This document shows, piece by piece, positions 1-9,879 of a DNA stretch of 64,000 bases. The notes beneath the pieces were generated by a model that had not been told where the DNA came from, did no database searches, and worked only from the letters and a program-made list of their open reading frames with translations. Every line of letters starts with the position of its first letter. Position 1 is the stretch's first letter. The DNA lies in NCBI GenBank assembly GCA_949317995.1, contig OX439048.1, forward strand, positions 24,371,495-24,435,494, in the 5' to 3' direction. A program made the position numbers and the translations under genes. This DNA comes from Acholoe squamosa. Taxonomy: Eukaryota > Annelida > Polychaeta > Phyllodocida > Polynoidae.

Positions 1-508
1 ATGTGAAATTTTAAAATTTTGTGCCCAGCAAGTACTAGATTTACATCGAAATAGGTTGGGGCAAAGTTACCCTTACTCCGGGGCAACATTGGCCCACAAG
101 GGATTCCCTATGGTAGTATATTTCTTATTTTTTCACAACCAAATATTGGGTCAAAGTTACCCCTAAAAACTTTGTCAATATAAAAAGCATTCTTAGAAAG
201 TATCCAATTCAGGTATTTTTCATCATAGGTATTAAACAAAACTCATGGATACAGTCTAAAATACGGCATGTAACAAAAATTGTGAAAAATATGACTATTT
301 TGACTAAGATGACAGGCATATAGTATTGGCAGGCCAAAGATACCCCCAAGGGCCAAAGTAACCCCAATTTTCTTAGAGAAATTATAATTTTACAGAAAAT
401 GCGAAATAATAAAATCCTTCTTGGGCTAAATGAATATAGTACACTTGATTTGAGATGCCTTTGGGTTCATTAATTGTTGCTTAAAACCAACAGACTCAGA
501 AGCCAATT
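1..508. other. AT-rich non-coding flank
   Basis: No credible coding sequence is seen. The stretch carries several loose copies of a CAAAGTTACCCC-like word (near 63, 152, 307 and 350), so it may be an old repeat. The gag gene that follows has no recognisable LTR in front of it here, so the 5' end of Gypsy-A is missing, lies outside the window, or is too diverged to see. Confidence 0.5.
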
Positions 509-511
509 GTG

Positions 512-1261
512 ATGCCGGGCAAGTATGACGGGTCGAGCGATCTGGAGGAGTTTTTGTCGCACTTTGACCTCTGCGTCATGGCTAACGGATGGACAGAAAG
601 GGAGTCGGGGACGTTTCTGGGAATAAGCCTGTCGGGGGTCGCCCGGCGGCTGTTGGCGTCAGAGCGGCCGGCGGCTCCTGGGGGATATAAGAAGTTGCGG
701 GACGCGCTAGTAAATAGATTCCAGACGAAGAGTCAGGTGGAATTGTATAAGGCTCTGCTCCGCACCCGGGTGCGGAAGACGGGGGAGGAGTTACAAACCC
801 TCTCTGAGGAGATCCTGCGACTGGTGCGGCTGTCCTACCCTAATGCGGACGCCCAGATGGTAGATGGCATGGCTAAGGATAGGTTTGTCGAATGTCTGGA
901 GGATACGGAGCTCCGACAGTGGATATACCAGGGCGAGATCCCGACCCTCCTACGGGCGGTGGAAAGGGGTATACGGGCGGAAACTTACCTTAAGGAGGAA
1001 CGGGCGAAGGCGGTGAAGGTCAGGTCCGCCACGAAGTCGATGGCGGAAGAGATGGGGGAGCTGCGGGTGGCGGTCACCCAGATGAAGGAGTCCCTTGCCC
1101 GATCGGCCCCTGTAACCGCAGAGGGGGAGGGGGCAAGTCGGGGACGGGGCTGCTTTGAGTGCGGGGCGCCAGATCACTTCAAGCGCGACTGCCCTGCCTG
1201 GAGGAAGCGGGTCGAGGCCGCTCGGAAGAGAGAGGCGACGAAGAAGGCTTCGGAAAACTAG
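512..1261 (+). CDS. gag: Gag polyprotein of Gypsy-A retrotransposon
   Basis: This is the structural Gag of a Ty3/Gypsy element, which coats and packages the element RNA. The first ATG is at 512, just after an in-frame GTG. The N-terminal part has the retrotransposon-Gag capsid-like pattern (LEEFLSHFD, then a W-x-E helix region). Near the C-terminus, around residues 214-230, is one CCHC zinc knuckle (C-F-E-C-x4-H-x4-C). The end overlaps the next reading frame by about 100 bases, so Pol is probably made by a -1 frameshift. The GC content is far above that of the neighbouring Polinton, and the frame is fully open, which suggests a fairly young insertion. The short N-terminus may be truncated. 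Confidence 0.85.
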   Translation: MPGKYDGSSDLEEFLSHFDLCVMANGWTERESGTFLGISLSGVARRLLASERPAAPGGYKKLRDALVNRFQTKSQVELYKALLRTRVRKTGEELQTLSEEILRLVRLSYPNADAQMVDGMAKDRFVECLEDTELRQWIYQGEIPTLLRAVERGIRAETYLKEERAKAVKVRSATKSMAEEMGELRVAVTQMKESLARSAPVTAEGEGASRGRGCFECGAPDHFKRDCPAWRKRVEAARKREATKKASEN

Positions 1262-2066
1262 ACGGGGTCCCCTCTTCCAGCCGGGAGGAGACCCATGGAG
1301 AGAAAAGGAGGAGAGAATGGCTGGGTCGGAAGGAAAAGAAGGGGAACGGCCTGGAGGTCGGAGGGAAGTTATGGGGTAAGGACATCCACTTAGTGGTGGA
1401 CACGGGGGCCACCAGCAACCTGCTCTCCACAGCATGGTGGAAGGCGGAGGGGTCCCCTGGGGATCTGAGACCGGTGATAACGGCATTCCATACGGCAGAT
1501 GGGAAGCCGCTGCCGGTGGAGGGTCGGGTGACGGCGGAGCTGCAGTGCGCGGGCCGCGCGGAAACTACATCGTTCGTCGTGGCCGATATATCCACCCCTG
1601 GCCTGCTGGGTGCAGATTTCTTGAGGCAGACGCGGGCGACAATTGACATGGCCGGGGAGAGGCTGGTGTGGCCGGAAGAGGAGCAAGGGACTCAGCCCTG
1701 CCGACTGGTGAGCTCGCGGACGGAATGGGTGAGGGGCCGCACGGAGAGGGTCATACAGGCGCGTATGCCGGAATCGGCCGGGCAGACGGACATGCTGGTG
1801 GAAGGAGTGGAGAAGGTGGAGATGGCGAGGGGGATTCGGATAGGCAGGTCATTGGTGACGCCCGAGAGGGGGGAGGTGCCGGTCCTGGTCTGTAATCCGG
1901 GCCCTAATCCGGTGGTCCTTTACAAGGGGATGCACGTGGCTGTGGCCGAGGCTGTGGGGGAGGAGGAGCTCCGGGGGGAGGAGTGCCGTATGGTGACCGA
2001 GGAGGGGCCGCGCGAGGGGTTCCGGACGCTTGTAGAGCAGCTGTTGGGGGGAACCCAGGTCGAGAA
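1159..2066 (+). pseudogene. pol: Gypsy-A Pol, protease part, cut by Gypsy-B
   Basis: This frame lies -1 relative to gag and overlaps its end. It encodes a retropepsin: the active-site motif VDTGATSNLLS lies around 1395-1428, and the later GLLGADFL resembles the second conserved protease segment. In an intact element it would run on into reverse transcriptase. Here it is interrupted at 2067 by the LTR of Gypsy-B and then stops after 25 codons of foreign sequence (at 2142). The matching downstream half resumes at 7202. The break is a clean insertion with a 5-bp duplication, not decay. Confidence 0.85.
2062..2066 (+). repeat. Target-site duplication of Gypsy-B, left copy
   Basis: GAGAA directly precedes the left LTR and is repeated at 7202-7206 directly after the right LTR. 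A 5-bp duplication is normal for Ty3/Gypsy integrases. Confidence 0.85.
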
Positions 2067-2249
2067 TGTTTTAAGATGGGTTTATCTGCTCAGTGAGAAA
2101 CTCATGTGGACGACGACATGGCCGGAACAACAGTTGTTTTAATAACGGAAATGCGGAAGTACAGTGACAACGTTAGTTACAGTAGTATCTACTTTTAACA
2201 CCATGCGGCAGCACTGCGCGTAGTCGCGAGTGACGCGGATCTCGCAACA
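2067..2249 (-). repeat. 3' LTR of Gypsy-B
   Basis: It is nearly identical to 7018-7201, with a handful of substitutions and a small indel. It begins TGTT and ends AACA on the plus strand. In element orientation this is the downstream LTR. Confidence 0.93.
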
Positions 2250-2263
2250 TCTCCCCCTTTAAG
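2250..2263 (-). promoter_or_regulatory. Polypurine tract of Gypsy-B
   Basis: The minus strand reads CTTAAAGGGGGAGA directly before the TG of the 3' LTR. This is the expected place and composition for the plus-strand DNA primer of an LTR retrotransposon. Confidence 0.8.
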
Positions 2264-2578
2264 ATAATAATGTTATTGTCTGGATACACTGTCCTTGAAT
2301 CTCTTCAAGAAAGATATACTTTGATAGCACCAGTATAGTCTATGATAAACATGAAAATGACTGTTCAATGTTCAATGACTGTAAGTCTCTGTAATAAATG
2401 TTTATGAATACTGGCAATGTTATGACTGTTTAATAATAACTCATATGACTTGGCAAGTGTTCTTGGTAACAGTCTATATCAGGATGTATAAAAATATCAA
2501 TATGAATAAGCTAAACTAAACTCGAGGGGAGCGGTCTCCAGTACGTCACCCTCTAACCTATCTTTACCATAGGTTCCC
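2264..2578. other. 3' untranslated part of Gypsy-B
   Basis: This is AT-rich sequence between the end of pol and the polypurine tract. No coding sequence or further structure was seen. Confidence 0.6.
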
Positions 2579-5500
2579 CTAGACTGACTCAATTAGACGA
2601 GTAGGCTTTTTGGTAGCCCGGTTTGAGCGACGAGGCTCATCGGGTGTCTTAGGTGGTGAAGACACAGGGCTGTTTGCGACTGGCGGTCGCTCAGTCATGA
2701 TAGCAGGTGGTGGTATGGCACTGCCTGACGGTAGGACTGTGGCAGTGGCAATAGGAGGCATCTCCATTAGGTGTCGGCGGTTTCTCCGTTGGGCACCTGA
2801 CTTGGTCTCGATGGTATACGACCTTGGAGTGTCGGCTTCTCCTTGAACGATGCCCTTTTCTGTCCAGCCCTTCTGGGAGTCTGTCTTGACCAGGACAGGT
2901 TGACCTGGGACAAGCGGCTGGAGTGGCTTAGCACCATGATGCTGGTTGTATGACCTAGAGGTGGAGGATTTGTACCTCTGGTCCCTAGCGAGGATCGTTT
3001 CACGGCTAGGCCATACGGGCTCCAGAGTAGCTGATGGTACTGGAAGGGTCGTACGTAGGTGTCTACCCATCATAAGCTGGGACGGGCTGGCACCTGTAGC
3101 TGCTATAGGGGTGTCTCTGTATACTAACAAAGCGAGCCATGGGTCTTTCTGACTCAGCATTTGTTTAGCTGTGTAGACAGCTCTTTCTGCCTCTCCGTTG
3201 GAATTCGGCAGGTATGGACTAGAGGTAATGTGGTTAAACACATACTTTGCCGAAAATTCGGCGAATTCGGCTGACGAAAACTGCGGACCGTTGTCGGATA
3301 CTATTTCTAGTGGCACACCGAAACGGGCGACAGCGTCCTTCATACGTCCAGTGACGGCTGTGGTGGTGGTAGACGTTAAGGCGAGGACCTCTATCCACCT
3401 GGAGTAGTAGTCACACATGACTAGATAGTCCTTCCCTTTGAAGACAAATAGATCTACTCCGACTCGCAACCAAGGCCCTTGTGGCAATGGTGTAGACATG
3501 AGCGGCTCGCGCTTCTGTGTCGGCTTGTGCTCAGTGCAGTGGCTGCACATGCTAACTATTCTCTTGATGTCATTAGTGATTCCAGGCCACCAAACACCGA
3601 GACGTGCTCTCTCGAGGCATTTGGTGATTCCTTGGTGACCGTCGTGGACTCGAGCAAGTATTTCCGGCCTCATGGAAGTTGGAATGACGATCCTTGAGGC
3701 GAACACAAGTAGTCCATCTGTGACTGACAGTGATGCACGATGTGCATACAGGCTCTTGAGGTTGTCTGGGACATTCTTCTCGTATTTCGGCCACCCAGTC
3801 AGCGTGTAGACGATAGCTGACTGGAGGACCGGGTCATTGGTTGTTGCAGTGCGAAGCTCCTCCTTCTTGGCGTCTGATGCAGGAAGGGTTGACTCGACTG
3901 ACTGGACGTGCATTTCTATATCCTCGACTGTTGAGGACAGGGTCGAGACAAGTGGACTCCGCGAGAGTGCGTCTGAGATTAGCATCTCTTTACCCGGGAC
4001 ATGCTTGGCATTGATGTTGTACCTCATCAACCTCATGAGTAGTCTCTGACATCTCAGAGGCACTTCGTCCAGGTCTTTGGTGTTGATGAGTGGCACAAGC
4101 GGCTTATGATCCGTGAGGACCGTGACGTTTCCATGTCCGCGGATGTATCGATCGAATTTCTCGCATGCCCAGACGCTGGCCAGACACTCCTTCTCGATCT
4201 GGGCGTATCTCTTCTCGCTGGTGGTCAGTGTCCGAGAGCAGTAGGCAATTGGTTTCACCGCTCTGCCATGCTCTTGTAGGAGGACTCCTCCTAGGCCATA
4301 AGAGCTGGCATCGGCACTGACGATGACTGGTTTGGTGACGTCATAGTACGACAGAACAGGCGTTGAAGCGATCAGCTGTTTTGTCGCACGGAAGGCTTCT
4401 TCCTGCGCTGCATCCCAGGTCCACTCTCGGTCTGACTTCAGTAAATCATTCAGTGGACCGGTGACTGAGTTCAGGTGGGGCAGGTATGATCCGAGGTAGT
4501 GCACCATTCCCATGAACTGACGTAGCAGGGTGCCAGATGTAGGCGGCGGCATCTGGTTTATGGCTTGGACTTTATCGGGGTCTGCCCGAATGCCATCTTG
4601 ACTGAAGACGTGCCCAAGGAACTTGAGCTCCTTCTTCTTATATGAGCATTTGTCATGGTTTAACTTAAGACCGACACGATCGAGTGTCTTGACGACTTTG
4701 GACAGGCGATCGTCATGCTCAGCGTCGTCCTTCCCATATACAAGGATGTCATCCATGTAAATGAAGACTCCATCTAACCCCTCCAGGGCTTCGAGCATCT
4801 TCCGCATGAAGATCTCGGGGGCTGAAGTGATGCCAAATGGCAGGCGTCGGAAGCAGTAGCGACCGAACGGAGTGATGAAAGTAGTCAGCTCTTGACTCCG
4901 TCCGTCTAGCGGGATCTGGTAGAATCCACTTGCTGCGTCAAGGCATGAAAACCTTGCAGCGCCTGTGAGTCTAGAGGTTAGATCATCCAAGGTCGGCAGG
5001 ACGAATCGTTCTCGTTGGACGTTGACATTCAGCTTCTTCAGGTCTACGCAGAGGCGGACCTTGCCGGACTTCTTCAGGACTGGTACCATGGGAGCACACC
5101 ATGGTGTTGGCTTGGTGATCTTCCTTACTATGCCTAGAGACGTTAGGCGCTTTATCTCCTCCCTCACCTTCTCGACCAAGGGAAAGGGGATACGTCTGGC
5201 GACGTTGACGGCGACTGGCTGGGCATCGTCCCGAAGTACGATCTTGACTGGATCTGTTTCGAGGCATCCGATGTCCCGACTGACGGCTTGGATGCGCATG
5301 ACTAAGTTCATGCGATGGGCGACTCCTCGTCCTAGGAGACTCTCGCCGGATCCGTCCACGACCAGGACACGGAAGTTGTACTTCTGGCCCTTGTAGACGG
5401 TGTTTGCGATGAACTGTCCTCGACAACTGAGTGGACCCCCCGGGCTTGACAATTTGACTTTGACGTCTTTTAGGGGTGGTCGCGGCTTCACTTTGAGGTA

Positions 5501-6505
5501 GTTCAAATAGGACATTATGGAGACGTCTGCACCCGTGTCTATCTTGAACGTCTCGGATGACGTTCCGAGGTCTAGTGTGACTTTCCAGGCTGAGCCACTG
5601 TCGTCGCAGTCTATGGCACCGATGAAGTTGTCAAAGTTCACCGCACCACAAAACTGGGCTTCTCCCTCGGTATCGTCGTAGACTTCTCTGACGCTCTTAT
5701 TACGACACATTGAGGCAAAGTGTCCGACTTTCTGGCAGGACTTGCACGTTTTCCCGATCGCAGGGCAGGCATTGGGCCCTGGCGACCTGTGCACGTATCC
5801 ACAATTTGGGCACTTCTGCTTCGACTGACCTCCTGACCTTGACCTTGACTGACCTTGATTTGACTGTCCTTGATTTGACTGTGGCTGACGCGTTGACTTT
5901 TTGTATCCCTGGCTTCTATTGTGGACGGCATTGACTGACGTGTCTTCCTTCTGGGTCGACTCCACGAGCTCCTTGTGTCGCGCTTTATCGGTAGCTGTTG
6001 CAAGCGTCAAGGTGTCTTGCTCCATCTGCAATTCGCGAGATAGCTCCTTGTCTAACATTCCGGCGATTAAACGATCGCGGATGTGTTCGTCTTCCTTCTC
6101 CTAGAAGTTGCAGTGCTCTGCAAGCTCATGCAGATTTCTTACGAAGCATTCGACTGACTCACCTTGTTTCTGCGAGCGCTGGTAGAATTTTGTTCGCTCG
6201 TGGATGGTGTTCTTCCGCGGGACAAAATAGTCGTCAAATTTCTTCAAAACTGTTTCGAAATCGTCTTTCGGGCCGACCGGATCGGGCTCGTCGTCTGTGG
6301 GCTCGGGGCGTGCGGCAAACTTAAAAGACTTGTAGATGTGTTCAGCCTGGCGGCCCATAGTATATACCAGGGCTGAAACTTGCACGTCCGGCTCCTCATC
6401 ACGGATCTTCTCGAGAATAAAATAACGAGAAAACCTGGTTTTCCAATCCGGCCATGATGCCGGTTTAGTGAAGTCGAATGGCTCTGGCGGCTGATATTTA
6501 GGCAT
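2579..6505 (-). pseudogene. gag-pol: Gypsy-B Gag-Pol polyprotein with one in-frame stop
   Basis: The frame starts at the ATG at 6505 and stays open to 2579 except for one TAG at 6101-6103 inside the capsid-like Gag region. The next in-frame ATG is at 6058. Downstream come two CCHC-type knuckles (near 5700-5830), a protease with KIDTGADVS (about 5540), reverse transcriptase with LDAASGFYQIPLD and the catalytic YMDDILVYG (about 4730), RNase H with SADASSYGLGG and TDHKPLV, and integrase with an H-H-C-C zinc site plus the D-D-E residues (GVDLF, SDNGPQF, GEAERA). The single-frame gag-pol fits the Mag/SURL group. The stop is most likely a nonsense change. Programmed readthrough is possible but unsupported. 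Confidence 0.9.
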
Positions 6506-6998
6506 TTTGACGAGGTGGGTAGGCCTACTAGTACTTTGTATATATTAAGAAAAATTTTCACTGATTCTCTTGACTGACTTGACTGTTACACACTAGCGCG
6601 TACCACCGTAGACAGGCACCTACTAGACTTGGCGGCTTATTTGAGGGGCTTAGGTATAGAGTGGCAAGGTTTGGTGAAATGGGGTGACTACATCAATTGT
6701 CTTTACATGGACTTGACAATGTCAAATACGGCACAATTTGTATCTGACAATAACCACAGGTTGACAGTGACTTGACTTTGACTGAATATGTTGACTTGAC
6801 TGACTTGTAGACTTGACTTGACTGACTAGGAATAAAATATTCAGCCTTACCGGTGGTCCAGTGTTGTTGTCTCAATTGTTGAAATTCACCCACAAATATC
6901 TCCTTACCAACCTGCCATCCACCCTCAAAAATACTCTCACATTATTGACTAAAGTCTAGTTGTTCATTGTTGTTGTTTCCACTGGCAGATGGTCAAAA
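6506..6998. other. Leader region of Gypsy-B
   Basis: This is non-coding sequence between the primer-binding site and the gag ATG on the minus strand. It includes a run of degenerate TTGACTGACT-type short repeats around 6740-6835. Confidence 0.5.
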
Positions 6999-7017
6999 AT
7001 CCTCACTTCTGACATCA
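6999..7017 (-). promoter_or_regulatory. Primer-binding site of Gypsy-B, tRNA-Leu-like
   Basis: Directly inside the 5' LTR the minus strand reads TGATGTCAGAAGTGAGGAT. This resembles the complement of the 3' end of a leucine tRNA (TGGTGTCAG...), with a changed third base. The position fits a primer-binding site. The tRNA assignment comes from memory of the consensus. Confidence 0.55.
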
Positions 7018-7201
7018 TGTTTCAAGATGGGTTTATCTGCTCAGTGAGAAACTCATGTGGACGACGACATGGCCGGAACAACAGTTGTTTTAATAACAGA
7101 AATGCGGAAGTACGGTTACAACGTTAGTTACAGTAGTATCTACTTTTAACACCATGCGGCAGCACTGCGTGTTAGTCGCGAGTGACGCGGATCTCGCAAC
7201 A
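7018..7201 (-). repeat. 5' LTR of Gypsy-B
   Basis: It is nearly identical to 2067-2249 and is followed by the second GAGAA copy at 7202-7206. In element orientation it is the upstream LTR and should hold the element promoter. Confidence 0.93.
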
Positions 7202-8636
7202 GAGAATGATCAGGAGTGGATCCAGCTCATTGCCCGGAATAAGGCGGCATTCCAGGAGGGTGATGAGGACCTGGGACATACTGACTTGGTCTCACACACC
7301 ATAGAGACGGGGGTGGCGGCCCCTCTTAAAATGGCTCCCCGACGACTGGCGCCGCATCGACGGGAGGTCGTGGACAAGGAAGTGGAGGAGATGTTGAGCA
7401 GGGGCGTCATAGAGCTGGCGACGGGTCCGTGGGCAAGCCCCCTGGTCCTGGTAAAGAAAAAGGATGGGAGGGTGCGGTTTTGCGTGGACTACCGCCGTCT
7501 AAACGCGGTGACGGTTAAGGACGCCTACCCACTGCCACGGATAGACGATTCGCTGGACTCGATGGCGGGGGCGTGTTGGTTCAGCACGTTGGACTTGGCG
7601 TCGGGATACTGGCAGGTGGCCATGGAGGGGGCGGATAAGCCGAAGACGGCGTTTGTGACGCACCGGGGCTTGTTCCAATTCAAGGTGATGCCTTTCGGGC
7701 TCTGCAACGCGCCAGGGACATTCGAACGCCTGATGGAAGTGGTGATGCGAGGGTTGCAGTGGTCCACTTGCCTCGTGTACCTGGATGACATTATCGTGTT
7801 TTCGGCCACCCTCGCCGAACACGCCACCCGGCTGGAGACGGTACTAAAGCGGCTACAGGAGGCCGGTCTCAAGGTCAAGGCCAGTAAGTGCCAGTTCGTG
7901 AGGGAGCAGGTCAACTTCCTGGGCCACCGCATCGATAAGACGGGGATCGGGACCGATCCCGAGAAGGTGGCAGCTGTCCGGGAATGGCCCACCCTGGTCT
8001 CGGTAACGGATGTCCGGTCCTTCCTGGGGTTGTGTGGCTACTACCGCAGCTTTGTGCCCGGGTTCGCAGCCATCGTACGGCCCCTGTCAGAATTAACCGA
8101 AAAGAACAAAAGATTCCGCTGGGACAGATCCTGTGCAGAGGCCTTCCATTGTCTGAAGGAGAAACTGAGTGAGGCTCCGGTGTTGGCATATCCGAGGGCG
8201 GAGGGGCACCTTCTGCTGGACACGGACGCCAGCGATATGGGGCTAGGCGCCGTCCTCTCGCAGATGCAGGAGGGGCAGGAACGACCGTTGGCCTATGCCA
8301 GTAGGACGCTTAGCCGTTGCGAACGCAACTACTGTGTGATGAGGCGGGAATTGCTGGCGGTGGTGTTCGCAGTGAAAAAGTTTCGGCACTACCTGATTGG
8401 GCGGCCGGTCCGGATACGCACAGACCATGCAGCCCTTAAATGGCTAGCGAGTTTCCGGGAACCAGAAGGGCAGGTGGCCCGGTGGTTGCAACTCCTGGAG
8501 ACGTTCGATCACGTGATCGAACACCGCCCCGGCCAGGATCATGGTAACGCGGATGGGTTGTCCAGGCGGCCATGCACTCAGTGCGGTATGGAGGGGGAGG
8601 GGGGCTCTCCCCTGTTCGACCAACCGGGGGAATGTA
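7202..8636 (+). pseudogene. pol: Gypsy-A Pol, reverse transcriptase and RNase H part
   Basis: This is the direct continuation of the Gypsy-A pol gene after Gypsy-B. Reverse transcriptase runs from about 7400 to 7950, with WASPLVLVKKKDG, LASGYWQV and the catalytic YLDDIIVF box. RNase H follows, with DTDASDMGLGAVL, the ELLAVV helix and RTDHAALKWL. The frame is open throughout. It stops at 8639-8641 only because the Polinton terminus supplies a TAG. An apparent start at 7154 lies in the Gypsy-B LTR and is not a real start. The integrase part is displaced to 45151 onward. Confidence 0.9.
8631..8636 (+). repeat. Target-site duplication of the Polinton, left copy
   Basis: AATGTA lies directly before the left terminal repeat and again at 45151-45156 directly after the right one. 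Six bases is the usual duplication for Polinton/Maverick integrases. Confidence 0.92.
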
Positions 8637-8646
8637 AGTAGTATAT

Positions 8647-8698
8647 ATATAGGTCTTCTTTGGATATTTCTAAAAAAATATCCAAAGAAGACCTATAT
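8647..8698. repeat. Hairpin near the left element tip
   Basis: A perfect inverted repeat has 23-base arms (8647-8669 and 8676-8698) around a 6-base loop, ten bases inside the element end. The arms contain AGGTCTTCTTTGGATATTT. The same hairpin exists in the right terminus near 45086-45138. Confidence 0.9.
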
Positions 8699-8861
8699 TT
8701 TTTGAATATCCAGAAAATACCTATTATTTTGGATATTAGGATTATTTTTGGAAATAGTAATCATATCATAAATTTTAAATACAAAAGAGAGGTCAAGTGG
8801 TTCTCATGTCACACGGTTCTTAGCTGAGCTTTCGGTACAGAGGAATGAACTAAGTGCACCA

Positions 8862-8952
8862 AGGATTGAAGGAGGATTGAAGGATTGAAGGAGGATTGAA
8901 GGATTGAAGGAGGATTGAAGGAGGATTGAAGGAGGATTGAAGGAGGATTGTG
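8862..8952. repeat. Minisatellite inside the left terminal repeat
   Basis: There are several copies of AGGATTGAAGG and AGGATTGAAGGAGGATTGAA. The right terminal repeat has fewer copies (about 44872-44925), which accounts for much of the length difference between the termini. Confidence 0.85.
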
Positions 8953-9470
8953 GAACACGTTCAATTCCAGATCAGTGCTCTAAGGAACGGTGAGCGTTAC
9001 TGAAACAGGAGGACCATTATGTATGGTTGCTTTCACCAACTGATGGGAGCATCACCCGTTCATGCTTCAACCAACAATGGGAGCATCACCCGTTCATGCA
9101 TCATCCGCTCTAAGTGGACAAGGTCGCAAGAATAGTCCAGATCTTTTACGCACTGAAGCTACACCTGGAGCTACAGACAAGGAGGTTCGTGACATGAGGG
9201 CCGGACCTCTCCAATTAACCCCAGACATTGCGTTCCTTATATACTCCACCTCAGCAGTGAAATCATAAATGTGGTGTTACACCTTTAAGTCTATGAACAA
9301 ATAGACATTCAGTTTAAGAGGATATAGATTTTTTTCATCAGTTTGAGTGATTTAGGGACAGAGTTTTTTCTCCTCTATTTTTTGATATGTTTCATTGATA
9401 TCAGCAAAGAATATTTGCTGAGTTATTAGAGGAATTTACAGCGTTAGTTTACAATTGAAGCGATAGATTT

Positions 9471-9870
9471 ACATTCAAAACGCGGATTTTTTGTCCCCCT
9501 CTACCGAGAATAATATGAACTACATTCAAAACGCGGATTTTTTGTCCCCCTCTACCGAGAATAATATGAACTATCTCTGGCATGATATATGTAGCGCGCG
9601 GATCACCAATCTGCACAATTCTCAAATAGCGCAGCGTAATTTTCTTGAACAGTTTGAATGATTCATGTATAGAGCTCTTTCTTTTCATTGTTTGATATAT
9701 TTTATTGATATCAATAAAGAATACTTGCTCATAGCTTACAATTGAGACGATAGATTTCATCATATTCAGTTCGTAGAACGCATTCTTGGGTTTCCCTCTA
9801 CCGAGAATAATATGAACTATCTTTGTCCTGTTCTAGGTTATGTGGAACTAAATAATTTATGTACATAGCT
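9471..9870. repeat. Decayed copies of the inner terminal repeat
   Basis: A 52-bp unit containing CAAAACGCGGATTTTTTGTC is present twice in a row (about 9471-9574), with a third diverged copy near 9770-9815. The segment 9640-9760 is a diverged copy of the terminal-repeat interior at 9330-9470, including a GATATCAATAAAGAATACTTG word. This suggests that the inner border of the terminal repeat was duplicated. No gene is seen. Confidence 0.7.
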
Positions 9871-9879
9871 TTTCCCATC

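Larger units (their letters stand above)
2067..7201 (-). mobile_element. Gypsy-B, full-length Mag-like Ty3/Gypsy retrotransposon
   Basis: This is a 5.1-kb element on the minus strand with two LTRs of about 183 bp that begin TG and end CA. It has a polypurine tract before the 3' LTR, a primer-binding site after the 5' LTR, one long gag-pol frame and a GAGAA duplication on both sides. It is inserted into the pol gene of Gypsy-A. The LTRs differ at only a few positions by eye, so the insertion is fairly recent. A single in-frame stop in gag is the only coding defect seen. Confidence 0.95.
8637..9470 (+). repeat. Left terminal inverted repeat of the Polinton
   Basis: It matches the reverse complement of 44348-45150 from the tip to the word CGATAGATTT at 9461-9470. 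The two copies differ by small substitutions and in the number of units of an internal minisatellite. Such termini carry the protein-primed replication origins in this virus group. Confidence 0.93.

Noticed and set aside
950-1649. Minus-strand open frames opposite gag and protease
   Set aside because: They are shadows of GC-rich plus-strand coding sequence. Their Pro/Ser-rich content is typical of antisense frames.
7154-7201. Apparent N-terminus of the Gypsy-A reverse transcriptase frame
   Set aside because: These codons lie in the right LTR of Gypsy-B. The real pol sequence starts at the duplicated GAGAA.
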